64,000 nt of DNA, from the NCBI RefSeq assembly GCF_026151205.1, contig NC_087079.1:6296169-6360168 (forward strand), written 5' to 3'. Each line of letters opens with the position of its first letter. The first letter of the stretch is position 1. The notes under the pieces were generated by a model that was given only the letters and a program-made list of their open reading frames with translations, was not told where the DNA came from and ran no database searches. The DNA comes from Bolinopsis microptera (taxonomy: Eukaryota > Ctenophora > Tentaculata > Lobata > Bolinopsidae). Shown here piece by piece: positions 34,751 through 46,600 of this stretch. A program made the position numbers and the translations under genes.

Positions 34751-37700
34751 ATGTCTTTGTACAAATTTTTTAAGGTGAGTCAATAAATTGTTTTTATTTT
34801 TGATAGCCGCTTCTTGATAGATTCTAATTCATCCCGTTTAAGATAAATACCAAACGCCACTTTTCAATTGTATGCTTTATCAATATCTAAGTGATTTGAA
34901 TAAATTGAAGCTATAGGAACATCTGACCCACGATTGAAAATTGTCAATTCATCGCTCTTTAACAAATAGTCGGAAAACTTCTAAACTTTTACCCTGATTT
35001 TTGGTTTTTAGTTTCTTGGTCGCAAATTAGATATTTTTAGAAGAAAGAAGATGTGTCAACAGTTCTTGGACAAGAAGAGGATAACTCCGACTCAGAAAAT
35101 CCTATAAACCCAAATTCGAGGTGATTAATCTGATGCAGCTTTTTGACGCGTTTGTTTCCCTTTGGGATCTATTGCTTGTATCTAAGTCTAACTCTAATAG
35201 TGACCTATCACCTTTAATTTTTTTCTCACGGCTCCTATTTCTTAACAGTGCTGATGTGGACGTAGTGGATGAGTCAAGTTTAGACCTTGGACAAGTAGAA
35301 AAAGTAACAAATGTACATGAAAACACTCCTAAACTCAACGTTTTGCATTCATCTAGAGAGTTAAGGTACACAATCGTTATTTTATTTTTTTGGGAAATTC
35401 TATTGATGTAGTTGAGACTTAACTTTTTACGTTGTCATGTAGTGTGTTTTTGACAAATTGTTGTTGAACTTGTTCGATAGTAAACTATACCTAAACTGAA
35501 ACATGCTTAATTTGCTCAGCGTATTAGACCGAAACGTGACTATAGAAGACGACAACGAGCAGCCTTCATGTAGCTCTACATCGTCAATGTGCACAACTGA
35601 TCCCGTAATTGATGTTCCCGAAGATCAACAACCAACTTTGAGGACGGAGTTGGCAGTGTCTACGATTAAACAACATACCCCAAAAGACTCGTTTATTTTC
35701 CCCAAATCGACTTCTAACAGCGGTAATCGGTCGTGCCAGCATCAGTACTTTAAAGAATTCCCCTGGCTTCATTATGATGTGAAGACTGATAGCGTTTTCT
35801 GCACTATCTGTGCAAATGCTAAGAGAACTGGATGTTTGTCTGTAAACTGGGGAAAGGTGGAGGAGGCATACACATCCCGTGGATTTCGAAACTGGAAGAA
35901 GGCACCCAAGTGCTTTCGTGATCATCAAAATTCGGTTACCCACAGGTTTGTGATATCGCAATCAAAACTCCCTGACGTAGCTGAGCAACTAGTTAAAAGT
36001 CTAACGGAGACAAGAAGCATTGAACGACACTACTTGCGGAGGATTATTACAACAGTCAGATACCTTGCGAGGCAGGGCATTCCACTATCCGGCAAGAACG
36101 GTGAAGATAACTTTAGTCAATTGCTAAAACTCCGAGCTGAAGACGACAGCATTTTAAAGGAGAGACTAAACCGAGAAGCGGACGACCGTAAGCAAGGAGG
36201 CAATAAAGTGTTCTTTAGCTACCGACACCCTACAATACAGAACGAGATTCTCGATATTATGGGGCAAGAAGTTGTCAGAACTTTACTGCGGAGTAAAATT
36301 CAAAAGTGTCGCTTCTTTTCCCTTATTTGCGATGAAGGGACAGATGTTGCAAATAACACATTTGTGACAATATGCCTGCGTACCATTGAAACTTTACCAC
36401 CTTAAAGTTTCAGAGGATTTTATGGGTTTCTATCACGTAGCAAATATCAAATCGGATTCAATCGTCGCCGTGATCAAAGACGCCTTAAAGAGGTTTGCTC
36501 TAAGGCTCAGTGATTGTCGGGGTCAAACCTACGACGGGGCCTCTAACATGCTTGGACCAAAATCTGGAGTGTCAACGAGGATTTTGAAGGAGAATCCCTT
36601 AGCTCTTGCTAATCACTGTCTGGGACACGCTTTAAACCTCGAGGTTAAAGCTGTTAATAAGAACTGTAAACCCTTGTCTTTGACAACTGACACGACAGAA
36701 GAAATTGTTAAGTTGGTAAGGTACTCTCCTAAGCGTGAAAATATGTTATCTGTAATACAAAGTGATATTATTGTCGCAGCAGATGACGAAGAAGATATTC
36801 CTGTTCAACAGAAGATCCTCGGTTTGTCATCTACCCGATGGACAGTGAGATCCCAGTGCTTCCGAAGGATACTAGAAAATTATCCAGCCCTTCAAGAGCT
36901 TTGGAAAGCATCCCTCTTTGAAGGTGGTTTAAACAGTGAGGTTAAGGCTCGGATAATTGGTGTTCAGAGTCAAATGAAGACATTTAGATACTTTTTTGGA
37001 CTGTTTCTCTGTGAAAGGTTATACCGAATGTCAGACAACGTATCAAAGTCTCTGCAAGGACGACGGCTTTCAGCACTTGAGGGAAAAGCTCGTGTTGATA
37101 ACCTTCTAACAACGCTCAAGTCCATAAGGAACGAGACATCGTTTGCTCCTTTGTGGAACAGTTGCATGACACAAGCAGCGAAGACCCCTTCAGTTGAAGA
37201 ACCACAGCTCCCTAGAAAAAGGCGACGACCTAACTACAGTACATTGGTTGTTGTGGATGGTCACACATCACTTTCGAGGGAAGAACATCCGCAGACACCG
37301 GAGGAGTTTTACAGGACTGAGCAGTTCTATCCGGCCATCGATTCGATGGTTACTGGTCTAGAGGCTAGGTTTCAAGAAAAGGCCTATAAAACATACTCTA
37401 TCCTTGAAAGTTTTCTCTTGAGCCTAGCCAATGCTCACCCAGGTGTATACCCCCCGACCCCACATGAGGCCTTACAATATCCAGAGGTGTCCCTGGAAGT
37501 TGCTGAGTATGACGCCTTCCGGACCTCGATGGAAGGGGAAGATTTAAGATGTCTTAGAGACATTCATGAAGCATGCCAAAAACACTTGGAAGATGCTAGC
37601 CTATTCCCTGGAATTTTGACTTTGCTTAAGGTGATGCTTCTACTGCCAGCTACAAGCGCAGAAGCAGAACGAACCTTTTCCCTCATGAGACGGACGAAAA

Positions 37701-37855
37701 CGTGGTTGAGATCAACGATGAACGATAAAAGGTTTAACAATCTGGCTGTGTTGAATTACCACCGTAATATCACGGACTCCCTTGACATAGAGAACATTGG
37801 CAACCAGTTTATCGCTCTTTACCCCAGCAGAGAATCACACTTTGGAAAGTTTTGA
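34751..37855 (+). pseudogene. hAT transposase (ZMYM1/DUF4371-like) with three introns and one frameshift
   Basis: Exons 34751-34774, 35041-35120, 35249-35365 and 35520-37855 join in phase. The start encodes MSLYKFFK, a short N-terminus of the kind seen in this family. A TTF/BED-like zinc-finger region follows (FPWLHYDVKTDSVFCTICAN, with a Cys/His pattern to about 35945). The RNase-H-like core has the first aspartate in LICDEGTD, the second in TYDGASNM and the glutamate in TSAEAERTFSLMRR, which also marks the C-terminal hAT dimerisation domain. Total coding length is about 850 codons. Near 36384-36402 the frame is broken: upstream stops at TAA 36403-36405 and downstream continues in another frame, so one base was lost or gained. 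No other stop was found, so the copy is young or the break is a sequencing error. Confidence 0.9.
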
Positions 37856-38112
37856 TATCAGAACCGCACGAAGCTCGAGTATTATTCAGATTTCAAGGTC
37901 AGTAGTTGTTTGAAGTTTGTCTATATTATCATCATTGTGTGTATGTATAGTAAAGTGTAGTACTAATGTGTAGTTAAAAGAGATTGTGAAGTATGTACTG
38001 TCAAGCTTAAATTCGGACTACTTACATTAATTTACTTTTTCTTTTAGTTGCTGCTAACGTAAATTCGTGTCCCTCAAGTACTGGAAAATGCGTCAAAATT
38101 GTCTAATTTCCT

Positions 38113-38376
38113 TAAAAATTTTCCGGGGGGCTTCGCCCCCCTATCCCCCCGACAAGGGGCTCCGCCCCTTGACCCCAAAGGGGGCTGCGCCCCCAGACCC
38201 CTGCTATTGAGGGGGGCTTCGCCCCCCTACCCCCCCCACAAGGGGCTCCGCCCCTTGACCCCACTGGGGGCTGCGCCCCCAGACCCCTGCTATTGAAGGG
38301 GGGCTTCGCCCCCCTACCCCCCCCACCGGGGGCTCCGCCCCTGGACCCCGCAGGGGGCTTCGCCCCCTTGCCCCCC
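38113..38376. repeat. GC-rich subterminal repeats of the hAT element
   Basis: About three to four units of roughly 65 bases are each made of short self-complementary blocks (gggggcttcgccccc, aggggctccgcccctt, gggggctgcgcccc). Every block can fold into a small hairpin. The array lies just inside the right terminus. Confidence 0.9.
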
Positions 38377-38404
38377 CTGGGTTGAAGACGTGATGTAGCC
38401 CCTG

Positions 38405-40672
38405 TAATATAGTGCCCGTGTTTTAGTCCCGAGGTTTAATCGCTGTGTGTAAGCTGTTTGGAACGCCTGCTTGTTTGTTTGCTTGTTTGTTTATAGAACC
38501 CGTCCCCAATCTCGTATTGGAAAATGACTAAACTCAATTCTGAGTGTGAATACGGGTGGTACCTCCAAGTGTGGAACGCCTTGTGAGGGTTATTTACCGA
38601 TAGTTGAAATTCGATCGTATCTAGTGCAATCGAGCACTATATACCGCAGCGGTATATACAGTAGTTTAGCGCTATATAGCGGACTTAGCGGTATTACCGC
38701 TATATAGCGGTAAACTGCGTTCGTTAGCGCTAGATATCGAATTTCTACTATCGGAAAAGAACCCTTGTCAGCTGTGATCTGAGCCGTTGTACTTTGATAC
38801 ACAACAAGCTTGTATTACGACTCACATCGTGGTACGGATCGTTCATTACGTAAGCCAGATTTTTAGCCATTTAGACCCCGCCGTAAGCCATTTAACACTT
38901 AATTGACAATTGTGTAGGAATGACACTATACTAGAGTACGTAGCTTCAGATCACAATCCCCCCCCCCTGGTTAGCTTACGTAATATATGAACGATCTTCT
39001 GTATTACAACCCCAGTTTCAGTATACACACACACGATCCAGTCTTTTTATCTCTGTAATCAATGTACGTCATAATCACCACTTAATGAGATAATTACCAT
39101 TCTTTACTCGAGCTAATAGCTGGGTGAGTCTAGTCTTTTTGGCTAGTTTCATAACATTAGACCGGGCTGGTATCTTCCTTTTTGATTTGGTTCACGTGAC
39201 TTTCTGATTTGAGTCACGTGACTTTTTGATTTGAGTCACGTGACTTTTTGATTTGAGTCACGTGGCAGTGATGGTGCATTGTGATTTACCTTGTGGTGTC
39301 CTGACACGGAACAGTTTGTTCTTTTAGATGGTTTGCGAGGGTTTTGTAGCTTTTGTTTTGTGTACTGGTAGTTAGCTTCTCATTGTATCTGTTCTAATTA
39401 TCACTTTGGTAAAATGTTATCGATCTCAGACGTCAACCCTATGTATGGCAACACTACAATGAAACATTGGAGTCCGACGTCGGGTTTAGGTCAGATTTTT
39501 GTCATTTTGAAGCCTGAGTTTGGTTACGATTTGTTCATTTTGAGGCCAGGTTTTATTCAGCTTTAGATCGGGATACACCAGGCTCCTGTGACTCAAAATA
39601 CATACCTCCTTCTCACCCCGTTAGCAATCACACGTTAGCAATCAAGCAATCACACGGTTTTATTTATTTCCACTGCTAAACTTCAGATCGCTAATATCTC
39701 GATATTCTCAGCCTCAGTATGACATCATCTTTTAAAAATGTTTTAAAAACATCAATAATTGTCGATTATAGCTAACAGTTGTGGATTGGTGATTACATCA
39801 TACTTTAAATCAATTGTCTATCATCAATTTATTGTATCCATACATTATTAACTGATTCTATAGCAGTAATTGAAGTTAATTTTTAAGTCAGATAAGGTAA
39901 TTTAAAATGATTTTAATGCAATTCCACGAAGTTGCTGTTTATTAATCATCTTACATTGCAAAACGACGATAAGCGAATCATCTTAACTGTAAATCAAAAC
40001 GCATCAGAATGTGACTTATTCCCATTTCCCGGCATATCCATAGTCTGCCAAAACAATTAACACCATGAACTCAACGATCATTATATGAGCATTTAATTTG
40101 CGGCAGCACTTTAAAAACAACCATGAAGTCAGCTAGAATAAGGGGACCCAGACAATGTTTCAGTATTCACACGGAAAATTAATTTGCAATTTGCACCGTG
40201 TTCATTGATCTATGTGATATGGCATAAGGATATGAAAAGGATGTGAAGAGGCTGTCCAGTATTAGGGTTACATCGTTTTGCAAATTTTACGTGGCATTAC
40301 TTTTATTAGTGTTAATGCAAACTATGTTTTACCGGTTTTTTGTGATCGATTCATTATGATTATCTCAAGCTTCCAAAATTCATCCTTCGTAAACATCTAT
40401 TAATCAACTTATTCATTTGATATCAGTTCTGAATGTAGTATGAATACTTGTAATTTTGCCTCAGTGCAATAGTGTTTGCTGAGAAGATTTGTAGATTTCG
40501 CAGAGGAACATGATCGAATAATTTCTATAATTAATAATGTAATAATGATAATATTTCTCTTACCTAGCCATTTAGTATGCCTAAACAAATCGGTTATTTG
40601 TTTGCTGTATTATAGTATCAATACAACTATAACATTATATAATAATAATTATATAACATTCCTCTCATCCAG
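38405..40672. other. Intergenic or intronic DNA with inverted repeats and CACGTG units
   Basis: No exon is recognised. At about 38640-38745 a cluster of accgctatatagcggta-type palindromes occurs. Segments gatcgttcattacgtaagc (38836 onward) and gcttacgtaatatatgaacgatc (to about 38995) are inverted relative to each other over about 160 bases, a possible small foldback element. The CACGTG repeats at 39190-39266 are listed separately. Confidence 0.5.
39190..39266. promoter_or_regulatory. Four tandem 22-bp units with a TCACGTGAC E-box
   Basis: Units of tttttgatttgagtcacgtgac carry the E-box palindrome CACGTG four times. A second set of three 21-base units (ttctgaaacctggtcacgtgt) lies at about 41183-41246. 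Clustered E-boxes can bind bHLH factors of the USF, TFE or MYC type; regulatory function here is inference. Confidence 0.45.
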
Positions 40673-43600
40673 CAGTCCTAGCTATATATGTCAGACAGAT
40701 ACACAGATCTCTCCAATGAACGATGTGATAGGGTACAACGCTACAGCAGCCCCCTGTAAGCTAAGAGAGTACGATCTTGAGAGTAACAACGGTACATTTA
40801 CACTCTTGTCTTTTGTTTTACTGATGAGGTCACCAAATTATTAGCCACACACGAAAACGTGAGGCTGCTTTCGCTTTTAATGAGCAAATTACGTCATTAT
40901 AAAACCATAAGAACTATCCGATGACATAATGTACATTTTTACAGACGGTAATAATATGTTTAATAAGCTGGTGCCAGATGTTGGTATCATAACCTGTTTT
41001 GTCATTAGTCGTAATAGTGAGAATTAGTATTAGAGCTTGGGAGCAAATCGTTCTGTATTCTATAATATCATGACTTGCTTGAATACACTTACTTACAAGT
41101 TATTGGCGCTGCAGGGTTTACCAATAACCATTAACCATGTATACCAGACTTGATTGGGCTGGTTGTCAACTTTTCTGGTGATTTTCTGAAACCTGGTCAC
41201 GTGTTTCTGAAACCTGGTCACGTGTTTCTGAAACCTGGTCACGTGTTATAAACGGTTACTATTTCAGATGATAACTTCTCAGATAGCAGCAGCTATGTTC
41301 ACGGCTCGCACGAGGATGTCTTATGGAGTCTTGAGCAGAAGGTCCGCACAATGCAGAAATACGGCGTCGTCGCAAATGTAAGACAGCTTCTTTAGTGTGT
41401 ATTTTTGAATGTAATATGATAACTTGCAATGTTACTGTATATTCAGTTGTGCATTATTATATAGATTGGTTGACTTCATCCAATAGTGTCAATAACAGCA
41501 CATTTAATGATGCTGCTACTGATATCCCTTAAGGAAGCAATGCAGTAAACCTCATCACAAGTATATTGGAGAGTAGGGTAGACTTTAGGGTTTAGGTTAA
41601 GGTTAGGGTTAGGGTTAGGGTAACTCTTACCCTACCCAAACCTTCAAGTTGTTTACCCTTATATCTACCCTTAGTGCTCGGGCTTCTTGGACACTGCCGG
41701 AAACCAATGGATTGGATGTATAAATATAATATCTAAGCCGTGCGGGTGCAAAATATTAATTATAATTTAACACTGTAATATGTAATACAACCCTTCAGTC
41801 TGTTGAGCTTGAGGAGTTGGAGCGATCTTTGGATGAAGAGCTAAAGAAATATCACATGTTCGACGAATCAGATGCAGAGGTATGTTATATTATATACAGT
41901 TATCCGTTGAACCTGGCGAATTTACTTAATTTCTACGAGTTTTACTTTCAGTTCCATTTGTTCCGCGGAACAATATTTGACGAAAGTTGATTATCTCAAG
42001 ATCATACGGTATGATTATCTTGAAACTTTCCAGATAGTAAGATTAGCACATAGAAATTCGCCCAAATTTGCACAGATCATCTTACTATCTGGAAAGTTTC
42101 AAAAAAAAGAATCGTAAGTTCTTGATGAAATCGAAAATTATTCTAGGATATTGCCCAAAACAATCGATTTTTAAAAGTCGAAAGTTCTTCTGAGAATCAC
42201 ATGTTGTTGCGTATTTGCGTATGGCGCGGCGACTTTTTAATGTTGTAGCACACTATTTTATGCGCAAAAGCGCGCATTTATTAGCGCGCGGCGTGAGCTG
42301 AGTAGGCGCGCGCAGACGGCCGGGCGCGCGTATTAATATATTATTAAACGATGTGCGTGCGTGCATGCATACATTCGTCAAAGACTGTCATGGGTGGCCC
42401 GTGCATGGCCGCCGGCCAATCATCAATCATGATAGTATGTTATCTTCTTGTGATTAATGGCTAGGACTTACCCGTATCCGTGGCGAAAAACTATAGCACC
42501 TAGAACATGATATCATTGTCCATTCATCCATCATCTCTAAGTCTACTGCTATAATGCTACTATCCACTGAACACTAAACTACCATAAATACCATAAATCA
42601 GTTTCTCTGGTATTCTATTCCTGATCCCAAAGATTAGCATTGCTGGTAATGTGCTCATGATCAGACTGTAAGGCAAGGCACGTGAACTTTCCGTTATAAT
42701 TTAGAAAAACAACTCTTTCATTACTCTTGTCATTGACTTCTGGTCTTCCTGTTACGAGTAAGTCACTCCTCAACACGAGTGTTAAGAGCTTAGCTCATGC
42801 TAATCACTGCAAGGCACAGCTTAGCTTTTTATCTTATCGTTTGTTGTGGGAAAGGTTTTACGTCAATGGAAAATAGACTTTTAAGATTCTTGCGCAGTTA
42901 GCGCTATTAGGCTTAGAAATTAGAATCAGTCCACTTCTCGTTTGTCATTGGTGCCTCATTAGACCTAATTGTTGAAACAAATATATCATGGGCCATGAAG
43001 AGGTACAGTGGGTAGAAACAGAGAGTTGTGTGAAGATAGGTAGAGTAAGAGAGACCGTGGAAATAGAGACAAGTGGAGAGAGACTAGAGGGGTAGATGAG
43101 AGCCGGGAAGATAGGTGAGGAGAGGAGAAGAGACGAGGAGAGAAGACTTGGTGAGAGGTATTGCCGCAGCATATATTGTCACATCTAGAAATACAGCACG
43201 TATAATTTGTTTTAAATTCGTTTTCTTATTTGTCATATGTGTATATGCATCTTGTAGGGTATGTGATCACTTACAATTGCTAATAATTTGTATGCGGTTG
43301 ACTTTGAGTCCTCTATAAACTACTATCGACACTTTGGTTTTCTTTGATTAATAGAAACCTGCAGCCGGCTTGTAATTGTCTGAATTTACAGCACGAGTTT
43401 GCAAAAATGTGAACTTGTAGCTTCACGGACAACGAGTCAAAATTCTCAGTTTAGTGCGTAGCATTACTTTTAGTAAACGAATATAAATATTCTGTATAAC
43501 CCTACTTTACTATTAAGCTATTATAGGTCTTGAGCAATTCGTCCCTCGCAATTATAGTAGTGCTGTTAGACGGAAGCTAGCAATTCACAACAATGCTGGA

Positions 43601-46600
43601 TATAGTGGACTACTGTTAGATGAAAATATGCAGGGTTGCGCTGGAAAGCTGTCAAGTTAGAGCAATATAGCGCTAACAGCTCAAGCTTAAACTTGACTGT
43701 TTGCTGGGGATCAACCTTGTCTTGTTTGTTGTTTCAAGTGGGGTTTAGTAATGCTGTGTGGAGCATGCGTGGGCTTGTTTCGGGTTCCCATATGGAGGCT
43801 TGCTCTTGCATACATGCGTGGGCTTGTTTTGAGTACACATACAGAGGCTTGCATACAATGGAGAGGTTCGAGTTTGGGCCCCTAGTAGTTGCCATGAATC
43901 ATAACTACCTGGAGTGAGCTACGAACTATGTCAAGGCTATCCAACTCTACCCACGTGCATAGCTTTGAGTACCTCGGATGAACGCATTCCGGAGAACAAT
44001 ACCTTAACCATCCCTTAACCATCTGTTAATCATCTTCAATGCCGGGATTTTAATACCCTTCCACTACTGTAATCAGCTGGTAATAAGCCATTAACCATGT
44101 GGTTACTGGGAATTCTGAAGTGAAGTAAACATGAAGTAAGATTTGATGAACCGGCGCTTTTCTTCCATACCCGGAATTTGGCTGGTGGAATAAGAAGACC
44201 ACAAAGGATCTTAATCTCACTGGTTGTGTATCACGTATGGTACGTTAATTCGTATATATAGAACAATTCCACAACTTTCATTTAGCGTACTCTCGCTAAT
44301 TCTAGCAGCTTGCAAACTAGTGCACAATCTCGTTAACGTACAGTTGTGATAGTGTAGGTCTTCTTTCGACTTTGCTTTTCTTGTTTCAATTTGAGTTAAA
44401 TAAATGAGGCATGACGGGGAGTTTCACAGACCCCTCACAGATCCCTCACAGATCTCTCGGGGATCTGTTCTGACAATTGTATATTGAAGAACCCATAGAC
44501 AAGAGTTATCCTGCTTGAAACGAATACCAAAAATAGCTTGTAGTGATAAAAGGCCTCTCAACAAACTCCTGTTACTGTATAAGGTTATATTCCTCCGAGT
44601 ACTTATGTACAATTACTCTTGTTAGGCTGCTATTAAGGTGTTTTTAGGTTTCTACGCCGACATCAAGTTTGGAATCTAAGATATCCTTCCTTTGTAATTC
44701 GAATAAAAACTTGCCTAATCACTTTAACTTTTAATGCTAGACATTGTAAGAGAACGTTGTTTGTGGTGGAGAATGCTTGGATATTTTTGAGGCGTCCTAT
44801 AGAATATGAACCGGCAAACTTTAAACATTTTTCAGTAAATCTTAATTAGACGTTGTCGCTAGTAGGTAAGAACACGACTTGAAGGATGTCTTTTAATCTC
44901 CATTGTCCATGATTTTCATTAAAATAGTTTTTCTCGTTTACATCAGAGAGGAGCTTTTACTTGATTTTGATGGGAGTTTTTTTTGGAATCGATCTGCTGT
45001 GTTTTCTTTGCTAAGTCGCAACTTCTAAAATATTAACGATTACTTTTGTAGCATGACGTCCTACACCAAGATTACTTCCCCCACACACCTCGCGGAGAAC
45101 TCTTCCTACCCAAAGTTCGTGGCCAATTCTTCCTATCCAAAGTTCGTGGCCAATTCTTCCTACACAAAGTTCGTGGCCAATTCTTCCTACCCAACGTTCG
45201 CGGATGATTCTTCGTATACCCATTTCACTGATAATTCCTCCTACGTACAGCTGACTGATGATTTCCAAAGAACCACGTCTCCAATCTCATCAACTGCCTA
45301 CTCTTCAGAACCACTCGCCTTCGCTGAAGATGCTGACATAATCTACGGACTTATATTAATCGCTATATTTATTCTGGGAACGATCGGAAACACAACGAGT
45401 TTTATTTATTTCCGATCAAAGAAAAAGGATATCGCAAACACCACCTACATGCTCATAACAATAAACGACATCATCGTCAGTATAACCGCACTTCCAGCTG
45501 CACTTTGTTTTCTTGCCGGACGAGATCCGGGCTTGATATTCGGGGATAAAACGGGGATTGTAATCTGGTTTTTCTTGTGGGAAGGCTCGGTTAGACTGAG
45601 CATCTTTCTGGTGATATGTCTGTGCATCACCAGAACTGTTGCCATGTTGAGACCTTTCTACTTTCAAAAGATCCGATACCTAGTCGCAGCTGTCATGGTA
45701 TATTTACTGTTCCAGTTGATTCAGCTCATAGTGATAGTCCTGATTGGAGACTCAATAGTGATACGTTTCGATCATCTCTACGCAAGGCCTGTAGCAAGGC
45801 TAACGGACCTGGACATCATAACCAACACAGCCCTCTTCTACGCTGTTAACACCCACATCAACGACATCACCCCTGTACTCGTGGTTGGAACCTGCTGCAT
45901 CATCTCCATAGTGAAACTGAGACATCAAAGAGGACAACAGCAGTACGAACGACAGAAGTCAAGAAGCAGAGCTACCAGCACAATCCTGATGTTCTCTCTA
46001 GTATACGGAATCTGTAACATTCCCTTCAGTCTGGAGAACACCCTAAGAACCCACGCTCTCCTGACCGGCAGCTGGGATATCTACTACAACCTGTACAAGT
46101 ACGACACCCTCCTCTACCTCTACTACAACAACATCACTCATACCCACCTCCGCGCTGCTAACTCCGCTGCTAACCCCGTCTTGTACTACTGGAGGATGCC
46201 ACGACTCCGAGACCATACAGTCACGTGGGTTAGAGACCACACTGTGTCCGTGGTGGGGAGGGTGTTTAGGAGGCTGAGTGGAGGGGAGGAGGAGAATGGG
46301 TTCGTGCACCGCCCCCAGACTGGTAGGACCACGCCGGGAGTGTTGGAAGCTAACTTGTGAAACAGAACTTGGTCCGGAGTCAGGCGACACTTGATATATT
46401 GGGAGGTATTATTATAGCATGTTGTTTCAGCTTTGTTATTTACAAGTAGTTCAATAACTAGCTCTTAATCACACGGTCAGATTTTCCCTTTTTAGGTGCC
46501 GAAGATAGTGCACGCCAAAGGCAGGGTTATCCTTGGGGGTGCGCCTAAATGCTAAAATCCATCAGAACCAATTGCAGCGATGGCCACTGGCCAGTAGTCA

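Larger units (their letters stand above)
34154..38404 (+). mobile_element. hAT-superfamily DNA transposon, nearly full length
   Basis: Putative termini are 34154-34168 (CATGGGCTACATCAC) and the inverse at 38390-38404 (CAGGGGCTACATCAC), matching at 14 of 15 bases. Between them lies a transposase gene in plus orientation. Both ends have G/C-rich subterminal sequence. The expected 8-base target-site duplication is not clear (gtataata on the left, taatatag on the right), so the exact ends are uncertain or the flanks have mutated. Confidence 0.75.

Noticed and set aside
34154-38412. Clean 8-bp target-site duplication for the large hAT element
   Set aside because: Flanks gtataata and taatatag do not match well enough to claim it.
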